From the NCBI GenBank assembly GCA_002410555.1, contig DHSR01000038.1:1-47710 (forward strand): a stretch of 47,710 bases of DNA, given 5' to 3'. The DNA comes from Bacteroidales bacterium UBA5281. GTDB lineage: Bacteria > Bacteroidota > Bacteroidia > Bacteroidales > Lentimicrobiaceae. Under the pieces are notes generated by a model that made no database searches, was not told the origin of the DNA, and was given only the letters and a program-made list of their open reading frames with translations. Shown here piece after piece: positions 1 to 8,192 of this stretch (position 1 is the first letter of the stretch; every line of letters begins with the position of its first letter). Position numbers and translations under genes: made by a program.

Positions 1-203
1 ATTTTCCCTTCTTTTAGGTTGGTGGCCATTTGCGAAAAATCCAATACTTTGTTTACCAGGTCGTCATCGTCCATAAATTCACCCTCCGGATGAATGGCCA
101 GTTGTTCTTCGTTTCTTTCCTTATTGCAAGCGGGGGCGATGTACATTAAAATGGCTGCCATTCCTGCTAAAAGGGCGATTTTCCTGATTTTGTTTGTTTT
201 CAA
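1..203 (-). CDS. Lipoprotein of unknown function (C-terminus outside window)
   Basis: Reading leftward from a TTG codon, 67 codons stay open to the window edge. The N-terminus is a lipoprotein signal: a basic start (KTNKIRK), a hydrophobic core (IALLAGMAAILMYIA) and Cys after Pro-Ala, followed by a charged, acidic mature start (NKERNEEQ, then EFMDDDDL). The first ATG in frame (base 161) would remove the basic part of the signal, so the TTG start at 203 is preferred. Too little of the mature protein is visible to name a family. Probably exported and lipid-anchored. Confidence 0.6.
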   Translation of the reverse strand, partial: MKTNKIRKIALLAGMAAILMYIAPACNKERNEEQLAIHPEGEFMDDDDLVNKVLDFSQMATNLKEGK

Positions 204-804
204 GGTACGAAAACTGAATTAGTAAAGTATTTTTACAATAAAATTAAAGTAATTTGCATTCATTTTTTCTGCGACTAATATAAACTAAAATTGTAATAAG
301 CAGATTAATATTGCATTAAAATGTTAAAAAATTGTTAAAAAATTATGAAAATTTGACCGAAGTGTGCTGTCATCAACTCAATTTCATCTATTAAAAGGGA
401 CAAATGAGTTGGGGGAACCTGTTAATAATCAAGGGTGTAAAGGGTAAATAAGATTTATAGTTTGATCGGGTTATTCTAATAAGCTGCTCACTTCAATAAA
501 AGTGATTTTGGGGATTACGTCCACCAAATTTATGGGTAATCTGGGGATTGTGCTTATCGAATTACAGTTTTCCGCTACAATTACTATAATAAATTTTCCT
601 TTTTCAATCAAATTGGAAAGAATCAGTGAGAATGAAATATTATACTTTAAGAGTTGATTTAACTCTTTCAACAGCACATGGTTATCAACGCCCATGATGG
701 GAATTTTTATCAAAAGTAGGCAAATTTTGAATTGTGAAATTAGGATAAAGTTTTTTGAATCAATACCCAGGATTGACTCAAGATAATTCAACTTATAGAA
801 TCTA
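204..804. other. AT-rich intergenic stretch, one doubtful small ORF
   Basis: About 600 bases between the divergent lipoprotein and dacB genes. Apart from the doubtful minus-strand ORF listed separately, I see no RNA gene, repeat or clear hairpin here. The part from 240 to 360 is strongly A+T-rich and probably carries the lipoprotein promoter. Confidence 0.5.
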
Positions 805-815
805 TTGATTTTCAA
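471..815 (-). CDS. Hypothetical small protein (doubtful)
   Basis: An open frame of 114 codons with an ATG start and TAA stop, rich in Ile, Leu, Lys and Asn. It has an alternating hydrophobic pattern (FKICLLLIKIPIMG, then GKFIIVIVAENC) as a small alpha/beta protein might show, but no family motif that I recognise. Its first bases lie under the −33 element of the divergent dacB promoter. I see no TAnnTTTG box in front of it on its own strand. It could be a real small protein or a chance frame in AT-rich DNA. Confidence 0.3.
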   Translation of the reverse strand: MKINRFYKLNYLESILGIDSKNFILISQFKICLLLIKIPIMGVDNHVLLKELNQLLKYNISFSLILSNLIEKGKFIIVIVAENCNSISTIPRLPINLVDVIPKITFIEVSSLLE

Positions 816-835
816 CCTTATATTTCGTATATTTG
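805..835 (+). promoter_or_regulatory. Bacteroidota-type promoter of dacB
   Basis: TTG at 805-807, a 20-nt spacer, then TATATTTG at 828-835, a full match to the −33/−7 pattern TTTG-N19-21-TAnnTTTG. The first ATG in the dacB frame follows 18 nt after the box. An apparent in-frame TTG start at 805 would lie in the −33 element itself and is therefore rejected. Confidence 0.7.
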
Positions 836-852
836 TTGAAAGTCTTTCAAAA

Positions 853-2391
853 ATGCCTTATCCCGATCATTCCTCTTTCAGGAGTCTTGGTTTCTATTTA
901 CTGGCTGTTACCTTATGGGCATGTCAGGGAAACAGCGTGGAGACTATCGAAGTAGCAACATTGGAGAGTCCGGAGGTGGAACCCGTCATCGTTTACGATG
1001 CATCAGATTCTCTGTTGATGGGGCTCAATGTCTTCAATCTTGACTCTGTACTTAAAAATGCATCCTTCGCCTATCTTATTTATGATGCAACCACCGACAG
1101 CATTATTGCGGAACGAAATCCCGATCTCAGTCTCGTACCGGCCTCTACCATCAAACTATTTACCACGGCCGCGGCGCTCGAATTACTGGGACCAGGTGCA
1201 CATTTCGGAACACGACTGCTTTATGACGGTGAAATTGAGAACAGGATTTTAAAGGGCAACCTGATTATTAAGGGTGGTGGCGATCCTACTTTCTGCATAG
1301 GGGAGCAAACCATGAATAAAGTTTTTGCAGCATGGGGAAGCAGTGTTGCCCAATTGAATATTGATTCCATTACAGGCGATATTATTGGTGATGCCCGGAT
1401 TTTTTCTGAGGATTTTATCCCTTACACCTGGACCTGGGGCGAAATAAACCTGGGCTATAGCGCTGCACCTTCCGGCTTATCCTTTAACGGGAATTTATTC
1501 AGGTTGGTGTTTGATCCCAACAGCAAGGATTTAATTATTCCCCAGGCCGGCGACCTGGCCTTGACGCATCCAAACAGTGCTTACCTTAACCAGACAGCAA
1601 TTTATGATGCGGATGATGAACTCTACCTGGTTGGCTTTCCCAATAGCTCCGAAAAGAAAATCCGCGGAACAGTGAGGGAAGGCACCACCAAAGCTGAGGT
1701 TGTGGGCGTTATCCACGATCCTGCACTGCTGGCCGCTACACTTTTCAAAAAAAAACTGATGGACAAGGGAATTCATGTTTCGGGGGTTGCAAGGTCCACT
1801 TTGGCAACGGATTCACTAAGGGCAAGAGACACATCACAAACCAGACACCAAATTGCTGCTGTTGGCTCACCATCTGTAGATTCTATGGTGTATAGTGTAA
1901 ACCATCACAGCAACAACTTCATGGCCGAGACACTGCTGAAACATCTGGGCGTCAAAAAAAAAGGTTATGGAAGTACTGAGGCTGGTGTTGAAGCAGTCTA
2001 TTCATTCATGAAAAGTAAAAGCATTGATGTGTCAGGATTTTATATGTTTGACGGCAGCGGCATTTCCAGGTTCAATGCCATAACCGTAAACCAACTGGTG
2101 CAGTTGCTCAAATACATGCAACATTCACCCGATTCGGCTGCCTTTATTTCCTCCTTAGCGGTGGCCGGACAGTCGGGGACACTGAGCAAAATGTGCCTTG
2201 ATTCTGAGGCCATGGGTAATATTCAGGGCAAAAGCGGAACCATGTCGCGCGTAAAAAGCTATGCAGGGTATGCCAAATCGCGCAGTGGCCACACCCTGAT
2301 CTTTGCAATTATTGTCAATAACTTCAACTGCAGTTCGGTTGAAATGCGTTCAAAAATTGAAAATATCCTAAATCTTATGGCGACAATGTGA
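853..2391 (+). CDS. dacB: D-alanyl-D-alanine carboxypeptidase/endopeptidase, PBP4 type (S13)
   Basis: A 512-residue periplasmic penicillin-binding protein that trims or cuts peptidoglycan peptides. The three active-site motifs of family S13 are visible: SxxK as Ser98-Thr-Ile-Lys101 (context LVPASTIKLFTTAAALE), SNN in YSVNHHSNNFMAETL, and KSG in GKSGTMSRV near the C-terminus. The long insert between the first two motifs is normal for PBP4. The start at 853 gives a lipoprotein-like signal (SLGFYLLAVTLWAC, Cys24), so the enzyme is probably anchored to a membrane. The gene stands alone, with its own promoter and a terminator hairpin at 2461-2494. Family assignment is firm; whether it acts mainly as endopeptidase or carboxypeptidase cannot be read from sequence. 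Confidence 0.92.
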   Translation: MPYPDHSSFRSLGFYLLAVTLWACQGNSVETIEVATLESPEVEPVIVYDASDSLLMGLNVFNLDSVLKNASFAYLIYDATTDSIIAERNPDLSLVPASTIKLFTTAAALELLGPGAHFGTRLLYDGEIENRILKGNLIIKGGGDPTFCIGEQTMNKVFAAWGSSVAQLNIDSITGDIIGDARIFSEDFIPYTWTWGEINLGYSAAPSGLSFNGNLFRLVFDPNSKDLIIPQAGDLALTHPNSAYLNQTAIYDADDELYLVGFPNSSEKKIRGTVREGTTKAEVVGVIHDPALLAATLFKKKLMDKGIHVSGVARSTLATDSLRARDTSQTRHQIAAVGSPSVDSMVYSVNHHSNNFMAETLLKHLGVKKKGYGSTEAGVEAVYSFMKSKSIDVSGFYMFDGSGISRFNAITVNQLVQLLKYMQHSPDSAAFISSLAVAGQSGTLSKMCLDSEAMGNIQGKSGTMSRVKSYAGYAKSRSGHTLIFAIIVNNFNCSSVEMRSKIENILNLMATM

Positions 2392-2460
2392 GGTTGAAAA
2401 TATTGTACCAACAATTGTTTAACCTCTCCTGTTTTGTTACCTTGTATCCATCAGAAATAA

Positions 2461-2494
2461 ATGCGCTGAGTCCTTCCGGAGCAGCGCATTTTTA
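2461..2494 (+). terminator. Rho-independent terminator after dacB
   Basis: Stem ATGCGCTG (2461-2468) with CAGCGCAT (2482-2489), loop closed further by TCC/GGA, followed directly by TTTTAT. It lies 70 nt after the dacB stop codon and faces the tnaA terminator. Confidence 0.7.
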
Positions 2495-2500
2495 TGACTT

Positions 2501-2551
2501 CAAAAATAAAATCAGCAGTGGAAGTCTCCATCGGGTACTTCCATTGCTGAT
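2501..2551 (-). terminator. Rho-independent terminator after tnaA
   Basis: Fifteen-base arms at 2511-2525 and 2537-2551 pair with a single G-U wobble around an 11-nt loop. Read on the minus strand the stem is followed by TTTATTTTTG. It begins 8 nt beyond the tnaA stop codon. Confidence 0.75.
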
Positions 2552-2559
2552 AAAAATGT

Positions 2560-3936
2560 TTAAACCTTTGCCAGATTCACGGTAAAGTGGCGCATAATGG
2601 GCGCTTCGCCTGTAATGCGCAGACCTTTTACAATACTTTGTCTATGTTCATATACATTGGCCAGGGCTGTGGCCACATAGTCCATGTGGTTGTTGGTATA
2701 AACCCTGCGGGGAATGGCCAGGCGCAACAATTCGAGCGACGGGTATCGGTTTTCGCGGGTTTCCGGATCGCGGTCAGCAAGTAAGGCACCAATTTCTACC
2801 CCGCGAACTCCTGCTTCCAGATACAATTCTACGGCAAGTGTCTGCGCCTGAAACTGCTCTTTGGGCACTTGAGGCAGAAATCTTTTGGCATCCACAAAAA
2901 TGGCATGTCCACCAAAAGGATGCTGTACCGGCACGCCAAAATCAACCAGGCACTGTCCGAGGTAAGCTACCTGTCCGATTCTGGTTTCAAGATAATCGAA
3001 TTCGGTACCTTCACGCAAGCCCTGTGCCAGCGCATTCATATCCCGTCCCGACATACCACCATAAGTGATGTAGCCTTCAAACATGATGTTGAACATAGAA
3101 GCCTTTTCAAACAACTCTTTTTCACGCATGGCAATAAATCCACCCATATTTACAATGGCGTCTTTCTTGCTGCTCATGGTCATGGCATCGGCAAAGGAAA
3201 ACATCTCAAGTACGATTTCGCGTATCGTTTTATCGGCGTATCCTTTTTCGCGGATTTTGATAAAATAGGCGTTTTCAGCAAAGCGGGCAGAATCATAAAT
3301 TACACGTATACCATATTTATCTGCCAACTGTCTAACCTGGCGCATGTTCTCAATGGAAACAGGCTGTCCGCCGGAAGAGTTACAGGTAACAGTAACCACG
3401 ATAAACGGAATTTTTTCTTTGGGATGACTGCGCAGCACATCTTCTAACTTGTTAAGATCCAGATTGCCTTTAAAAGGATAATCTATCTGTGTATCAAAGG
3501 CTTCGTCAATGGTGCAATCTATGGCCCTGGCTTTACGGTATTCAATGTGTCCTTTGGTGGTGTCGAAGTGCGAATTGCCGGGGACGACGTCGCCCTCATG
3601 AACCAGTGCTGAGAACAATACATTTTCAGCGGCGCGACCCTGATGGGTGGGTAAAAAGTATTCGAAGCCAAGCAGCTCGCTGATGGCATCTTTCATTTTG
3701 AAGTAGGAGGAAGCACCTGCGTAACTCTCGTCACCAAGCATCATTTCACTCCATTGACGATCACTCATGGCACCGGTTCCTGAATCGGTGAGCAGGTCGA
3801 TGAAAACCTGGCTGCTTTTGAGTTTAAATAAATTGTAATTGGCTTGTTTAATCCATTCCTCACGCTCTTCACGCGTACTTTTACGAATGGGTTCAATCAT
3901 TTTGATTTTATAGCTTTCGGCGAAAGGTAATTCCAT
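2560..3936 (-). CDS. tnaA: Tryptophanase (tryptophan indole-lyase)
   Basis: A PLP enzyme of 458 residues that splits L-tryptophan into indole, pyruvate and ammonia. The beta-eliminating lyase signatures are present: IDLLTDSGTGAMSD (about 46-59), FLPTHQGRAAEN (about 94-105), YDSARFAENAYF (about 214-225), and the PLP-binding Lys258 in MSSKKDA. Tryptophanase is chosen over tyrosine phenol-lyase because the motif is RGVEIGALL. Tyrosine phenol-lyase has SMERG there, with an Arg that binds the phenol; this protein has Ile at that place, as tryptophanases do. Length and N-terminus match the family. It is a single gene with its own terminator and a leader of about 160 nt that contains a short ORF. 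No tryptophan permease lies next to it. Confidence 0.9.
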   Translation of the reverse strand: MELPFAESYKIKMIEPIRKSTREEREEWIKQANYNLFKLKSSQVFIDLLTDSGTGAMSDRQWSEMMLGDESYAGASSYFKMKDAISELLGFEYFLPTHQGRAAENVLFSALVHEGDVVPGNSHFDTTKGHIEYRKARAIDCTIDEAFDTQIDYPFKGNLDLNKLEDVLRSHPKEKIPFIVVTVTCNSSGGQPVSIENMRQVRQLADKYGIRVIYDSARFAENAYFIKIREKGYADKTIREIVLEMFSFADAMTMSSKKDAIVNMGGFIAMREKELFEKASMFNIMFEGYITYGGMSGRDMNALAQGLREGTEFDYLETRIGQVAYLGQCLVDFGVPVQHPFGGHAIFVDAKRFLPQVPKEQFQAQTLAVELYLEAGVRGVEIGALLADRDPETRENRYPSLELLRLAIPRRVYTNNHMDYVATALANVYEHRQSIVKGLRITGEAPIMRHFTVNLAKV

Positions 3937-4000
3937 GGTAATGAGGTATTAATTTTAAAAAATCGGTTAATTTCTATGCGGGAAATCTAATGGAGGGAGA

Positions 4001-4081
4001 TTAAAATGCATATTCGTCCCGGTTTTTCAGGTTCCGGAAGATAGTCTTGTTGGTGAGCCGGTAGATATATTCTGATGACAT
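4001..4081 (-). CDS. Possible 26-residue leader peptide of tnaA
   Basis: A short ORF (ATG at 4081, TAA at 4003-4001) lies between the tnaA promoter box and the tnaA start. Its peptide begins MSSEYIYRLTNK and ends NRDEYAF. The ATG is 20 nt past the TACTTTTG box, the same spacing as true start codons in this window, so it would be the first start a ribosome meets. Classical tnaA operons (E. coli, Proteus) have a regulatory tnaC leader with an essential Trp. This one has no Trp but five aromatic residues (Tyr5, Tyr7, Phe15, Tyr24, Phe26). Function is inference only. Confidence 0.4.
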   Translation of the reverse strand: MSSEYIYRLTNKTIFRNLKNRDEYAF

Positions 4082-4101
4082 TTTTGATACTAAGGAATGG
4101 C

Positions 4102-4109
4102 CAAAAGTA
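4102..4109 (-). promoter_or_regulatory. −7 box of the tnaA promoter
   Basis: On the minus strand this reads TACTTTTG, an exact TAnnTTTG match. A TTTG occurs 16 nt upstream, shorter than the usual 19-21 nt, so the −33 element is weak. It implies a tnaA leader of about 160 nt. Confidence 0.5.
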
Positions 4110-4287
4110 AATCATTTTTTAAAAACAAACCACTTTTTACAGTTTAATTGAGTTTTTAGTACTCGTGAAGCTGAATGAAATGTGATCCTATTTTGGTGTA
4201 CAATCTTACAAAAAATTATTTTAATTGCCACCCATTTATTAATATTTTTTATCTTGCAGTCGCTTTGCACACCTAAAATCAACAATT

Positions 4288-5580
4288 ATGACACGACAAA
4301 TCGCATTTATCATAGCCCTGTTGATTACCCTGGGCATCTTTACATATACCATTTCCAGGCTCGTTTCTTATTTTCGGATAACCAAAGCGTTTCCCGTTGG
4401 ACAATGGGGCAAACGTGTAGCAGTGATGCTGCGTGTAGCTATCGGACAAACCAAAATTTTTCGGTTTCCGTTCATAGGTCTGGTGCATGCCCTGGTTTTC
4501 TGGGGCTTTATGGTCATTACCCTGGGAAGCATTGAAATGGTTATCGATGGCGTTTTTGGCCTGGATCGCAGTATGTCGTCCACGGGTTGGTTTTATGATT
4601 TTGTAATGGCATCGGGCGATATAATGGCTTATGTGATTATTATTGCTATGCTTATATTTCTTTTCCGGAGGTTATTTATGACCATTCGCCGCTTCAAAGG
4701 CATTGAAATGCAGCTAAAATCCAAACTGGATGCCATCATTGCGCTCTGCATTATATTTATGCTGATGTTGTCGCTTGCAGGCATCAACCTCACCTATATC
4801 CAGCTTCATCCTACTAATTATTCAGGTGTGTTTCCCATCAGCGCATTGCTGGTTCCACAACTTTTCACATTGGGGACACAGCCTTTTATGCTGCATGAAG
4901 TTTCCTGGTGGACGCACATACTGCTGATCTTTCTTTTTGCCAATATCCTCCCATATTCCAAACATTTCCACGTATTTACCTCCGTGCCCAACGTATTTCT
5001 CAGCCGGCTTGAACCTCTGGGTTATTTGCCCAATATGGAAAATGTAATGGCTGAGGTAAAACTGATGATGAATCCCGAAACTGCTTTTGCCCCGCCGGCT
5101 GAAGAAGTGCCTGCGGTGCCTGCCCGCTTTGGTGTAAAAGATGTGGAAGATGTTACCTGGAAAAATTATCTGGATGCACTGGCCTGTACTGAATGCGGAC
5201 GCTGTACCTCGGTGTGCCCCGCAAATATCACCGGCAAGTTGCTTTCCCCCAGGAAAATTTTTGTTGACCTTAGGGCCAGAATGAAAGAAAAAGGACCCGG
5301 GCTGTCAAAAGACAGTAATTATGACGACGGTAAAGCATTGCTTCGCGATTATATAACTCCTGAAGAATTATGGGCTTGTACCACATGCAATGCCTGTGCC
5401 CAGGAATGCCCCATAAACATCAATCATCCTACTTTAATCCTTGACATGCGTCGCTATCTGGTGATGGAAGAAGCTGCCGCACCCCCAGCGCTCAACACCA
5501 TGTTTACAAACATTGAAAACAATGGCGCGCCCTGGCAATTCCCGGCTGAAGACAGAATGAAGTGGGCCGAATCCTTATAA
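4288..5580 (+). CDS. Membrane Fe-S oxidoreductase, HdrE-HdrD N-terminal-like fusion
   Basis: A 430-residue inner-membrane redox protein. Residues 1 to about 225 form some six hydrophobic segments like the NarI/HdrE/DsrM cytochrome b module, with His67, His210, His226 and His228 as possible haem ligands. Residues about 290-390 carry two 4Fe-4S clusters of the ferredoxin type: Cys300-303-306-310 (ACTECGRCTSVCP) and Cys364-367-370-374 (ACTTCNACAQECP). The CCG domains that complete a heterodisulfide-reductase-like subunit are in the next gene, 35 nt downstream. The pair probably moves electrons between the quinone pool and a soluble partner. Bacteroidota lack coenzyme M/B, so the true partner is unknown; an electron-transfer flavoprotein is possible. 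No thiol substrate should be assumed. Confidence 0.75.
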   Translation: MTRQIAFIIALLITLGIFTYTISRLVSYFRITKAFPVGQWGKRVAVMLRVAIGQTKIFRFPFIGLVHALVFWGFMVITLGSIEMVIDGVFGLDRSMSSTGWFYDFVMASGDIMAYVIIIAMLIFLFRRLFMTIRRFKGIEMQLKSKLDAIIALCIIFMLMLSLAGINLTYIQLHPTNYSGVFPISALLVPQLFTLGTQPFMLHEVSWWTHILLIFLFANILPYSKHFHVFTSVPNVFLSRLEPLGYLPNMENVMAEVKLMMNPETAFAPPAEEVPAVPARFGVKDVEDVTWKNYLDALACTECGRCTSVCPANITGKLLSPRKIFVDLRARMKEKGPGLSKDSNYDDGKALLRDYITPEELWACTTCNACAQECPININHPTLILDMRRYLVMEEAAAPPALNTMFTNIENNGAPWQFPAEDRMKWAESL

Positions 5581-5615
5581 TAGTTTAACTGCTGAATTTA
5601 AATGAGTAACATCCT

Positions 5616-6410
5616 ATGCAAACAAATAAAATAGTTGTCCCCTTAATGTCTGAGATGTCAGCACGTGGCGAAGCTCCCGAATACCTGTTCTGGGTGGGTT
5701 GTGCAGGCGCTTTTGATGAGAGATATCAGAAAGTTACCCGCGCCTTTATAAAGCTGCTTCATCATGCAGGAGTGAGTTATGCCGTGCTTGGCACAGAAGA
5801 AACCTGCAATGGTGATCCTGCAAGGAGGGCGGGAAATGAAATGCTTTTCCAGATGCAGGCAAATATGGTAATGGAGACCTTCAGGAACTATGCCATAAAA
5901 AAAATAGTTACTTGCTGCCCGCACTGTTTCAACATCTTCAAGAATGAATATTCTGATCTGGGTGGTTTTTATGAGGTAATTCACCATTCACAATTTCTGA
6001 AACAACTGGTGGACGAGGGCAAAATAGAAGCTGATCCAGAAATCTTCAACGATAAGTCCATTGTTTTTCACGACCCATGTTATCTGGGCAGGGGAAATCA
6101 GGAATATGATGCTCCGCGTAATGTAATTGCCGCGCTAAAAGCAAAAACCATTGAAATGCCCCGGAATAAAAGCAATGGGCTTTGCTGTGGTGCCGGAGGT
6201 GCCCAGATGTTTAAAGAGGCCGAACCCGGCAACAAAGAGGTGAATACCGAACGTACCGAGGAAGCTCTGGCTACCGGAGCTGATATTGTAGCCACGGCCT
6301 GCCCCTTCTGCATGACCATGCTTACAGATGGCATTAAGTTCAAAAATAAAGAAGAAGAGGTGAAAAATTACGACATCGCCGAACTGTTAGCGATGGGTCT
6401 GGGGTTGTAA
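5616..6410 (+). CDS. CCG-domain Fe-S protein, HdrB/HdrD C-terminal-like
   Basis: A soluble 264-residue protein with two cysteine-rich CCG domains. The first has Cys29 (WVGCAGAF), Cys64 and Cys100-Cys101-xx-Cys104 (TCCPHCF). The second has Cys155 (HDPCYLGR), Cys190-Cys191-Gly (LCCGAGGAQ) and Cys229/Cys232 (ACPFC). In HdrB and its relatives each full CCG motif can hold a noncubane Fe-S cluster. It lies 35 nt after the membrane Fe-S gene in the same direction and is almost surely its partner; together they rebuild a DsrK/HdrD-like subunit split into two chains. It ends 11 nt short of the convergent carboxyltransferase gene. Confidence 0.8.
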   Translation: MQTNKIVVPLMSEMSARGEAPEYLFWVGCAGAFDERYQKVTRAFIKLLHHAGVSYAVLGTEETCNGDPARRAGNEMLFQMQANMVMETFRNYAIKKIVTCCPHCFNIFKNEYSDLGGFYEVIHHSQFLKQLVDEGKIEADPEIFNDKSIVFHDPCYLGRGNQEYDAPRNVIAALKAKTIEMPRNKSNGLCCGAGGAQMFKEAEPGNKEVNTERTEEALATGADIVATACPFCMTMLTDGIKFKNKEEEVKNYDIAELLAMGLGL

Positions 6411-6421
6411 TTTCGGATTTT

Positions 6422-8029
6422 TTACATCCTGAATACACCGTATTTGGTGTCTTCCCAATGTTTGTTCATGGAAGCCGAAATGCCCATAGCCAGAATCTTT
6501 CGGGTGTCTACCGGATCAATAATGCCATCGTCCCATAAGCGGGCAGTACTATAATAGGCTGAACCTTCTTCCTCGTACTTGTCAAGAATGGATTGCCGAA
6601 GGGCTTCTTTTTCGGCTTGCGGAAAATCCATGCCTTTGGCCAGAAGTTGTTCTTCTTTAACGGTAATCAATACGCCGGCTGCCTGCTCGCCACCCATCAC
6701 CGAAATTTTCGCATTGGGCCACATAAATAACAGCCTGGGTTCATAAGCACGACCTGCCATGGCATAATTTCCGGCACCAAATGAACCTCCGAATACCACC
6801 GTGAACTTTGGCACCCGGGCATTGGCTACTGCATGTACCAATTTTGCTCCATCGCGGGCGATACCCCGGCGTTCATACTCCTTGCCTACAATAAAACCCG
6901 TGATATTTTGTAAAAATAATATGGGCACTTTGCGTGAAGTGCACAGTTCAATAAAATGTGCCCCCTTTAATGCTGTTTCTCCGAAAAGTACACCGTTGTT
7001 GGCAATTATCCCCACGGGAAAGCCCATAATGTGTGCAAAACCAGTTGTAATTGTGGGTGCATAGCGGGCCTTGAATTCATGAAAACGGCTCCCATCAACA
7101 ATACGGGCAATAATCTCTTTGGAATCTACCGGCTTTCGCAGATCTACAGGAGCGATGCCGTACAGCTCATCGGGGTTGTAATAAGGTTCCGCAATTGGCT
7201 GTAAGTCAAGCGGCTGACGGTCTGATGGTTTTAAGGTTCGGAAAATATCCCGGCAAATGCGGATAGCATGCTGATCGTTTTCGGCCAGGTGATCGGCCAC
7301 GCCAGAGATGGAGGTATGTACTTCTGCCCCGCCCAGCTCTTCGGCAGTCACCTCTTCGCCGGTGGCAGCCTTTACCAGTGGAGGGCCACCAATAAAAATA
7401 GTGCCCTGATTGCGTACAATAATGGTTTCATCGCTCATAGCGGGAACATAAGCCCCGCCTGCGGTGCAGGATCCCATTACAATGGCAATTTGCGGAATGC
7501 CTTCACTCGACATGCGTGCCTGATTGAAGAAAAACCGGCCAAAATCATATTTATCCGGAAACACATTGGCCTGATCGGGTAAGAAAGCGCCTCCTGAATC
7601 CACCATATAAACACAAGGCAAATGGTTTTCCATGGCAATTTCCTGCGCCCGCACATGTTTCTTGATGGTTTCCTGCATGTAAGTGCCCCCTTTTACCGTA
7701 GCATCATTGGCCACAATCATGGCTTCCCGGCCATGAATAACACCAATGCCGGTTATAATTCCCGCCGAAGGAAATTCATTATTGTGAATACCAAAAGCAG
7801 CCATAGGTGAAAGTTCCAGAAAGGGTGTATTGGCATCCACCAGTAAATCAATTCTTTCGCGGGCCAGTAATTTTCCCCGTGCTTTATGTTTTTTAACCGA
7901 TGCCGGGGATGCTCCGTGAATGGTTGCGGCCATCCGCTGTCTGAACTGTCCGAGCAATTGCCGGTAGGAGTCGTAGTTAGACTTAAACTCAGCCGAAGCC
8001 GTGTCAATTTTTGATTCGATGCGATACAC
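6422..8029 (-). CDS. mccB: Acyl-CoA carboxylase carboxyltransferase, methylcrotonyl-CoA beta type
   Basis: A 535-residue carboxyltransferase subunit that transfers CO2 from carboxybiotin to an acyl-CoA. Motifs include HKARGKLLARERID, the stretch DSGGAFLPDQANVFPD, MGSCTAGGAYVPAMSDE, IGGPPLVKAATGEEV and GNYAMAGRAYEPR. The first two segments after the N-terminus match methylcrotonyl-CoA carboxylase beta better than propionyl- or acetyl-CoA types, so leucine breakdown is the likely role. The biotin carboxylase/carrier subunit that it needs is not in this window, which is unusual because mccA and mccB are often neighbours. A possible −7 box (TAAGTTTG) lies upstream at 8155-8162. Substrate assignment is less sure than the family. 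Confidence 0.85.
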   Translation of the reverse strand: MYRIESKIDTASAEFKSNYDSYRQLLGQFRQRMAATIHGASPASVKKHKARGKLLARERIDLLVDANTPFLELSPMAAFGIHNNEFPSAGIITGIGVIHGREAMIVANDATVKGGTYMQETIKKHVRAQEIAMENHLPCVYMVDSGGAFLPDQANVFPDKYDFGRFFFNQARMSSEGIPQIAIVMGSCTAGGAYVPAMSDETIIVRNQGTIFIGGPPLVKAATGEEVTAEELGGAEVHTSISGVADHLAENDQHAIRICRDIFRTLKPSDRQPLDLQPIAEPYYNPDELYGIAPVDLRKPVDSKEIIARIVDGSRFHEFKARYAPTITTGFAHIMGFPVGIIANNGVLFGETALKGAHFIELCTSRKVPILFLQNITGFIVGKEYERRGIARDGAKLVHAVANARVPKFTVVFGGSFGAGNYAMAGRAYEPRLLFMWPNAKISVMGGEQAAGVLITVKEEQLLAKGMDFPQAEKEALRQSILDKYEEEGSAYYSTARLWDDGIIDPVDTRKILAMGISASMNKHWEDTKYGVFRM

Positions 8030-8154
8030 TATGGACAGTTTTTAAAGTATACATTAAATAAACCGGCTCTGATCTGATTCATTTTATAAACATTGAAAAA
8101 AGTGGGATGTTCAGTAAAAAACGCATTACTATTCATGCAGTGCAATAGAAAAAG

Positions 8155-8162
8155 CAAACTTA
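8155..8162 (-). promoter_or_regulatory. Possible −7 box for mccB
   Basis: Minus-strand TAAGTTTG, a match to TAnnTTTG, about 125 nt before the mccB start. No clear −33 element. The spacer to the gene has no other exact match. Confidence 0.35.
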
Positions 8163-8192
8163 ACGAACTTTTTTGTATCGAAACTTCCCTGC

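Noticed and set aside
2869..3447. Plus-strand ORF of 192 codons inside tnaA
   Set aside because: Antisense shadow of a strong tryptophanase gene; no domain and low-complexity-looking translation.
2560..3936. Tyrosine phenol-lyase as the identity
   Set aside because: The residue that is Arg in tyrosine phenol-lyase (SMERG) is Ile here (GVEIG), as in tryptophanase.
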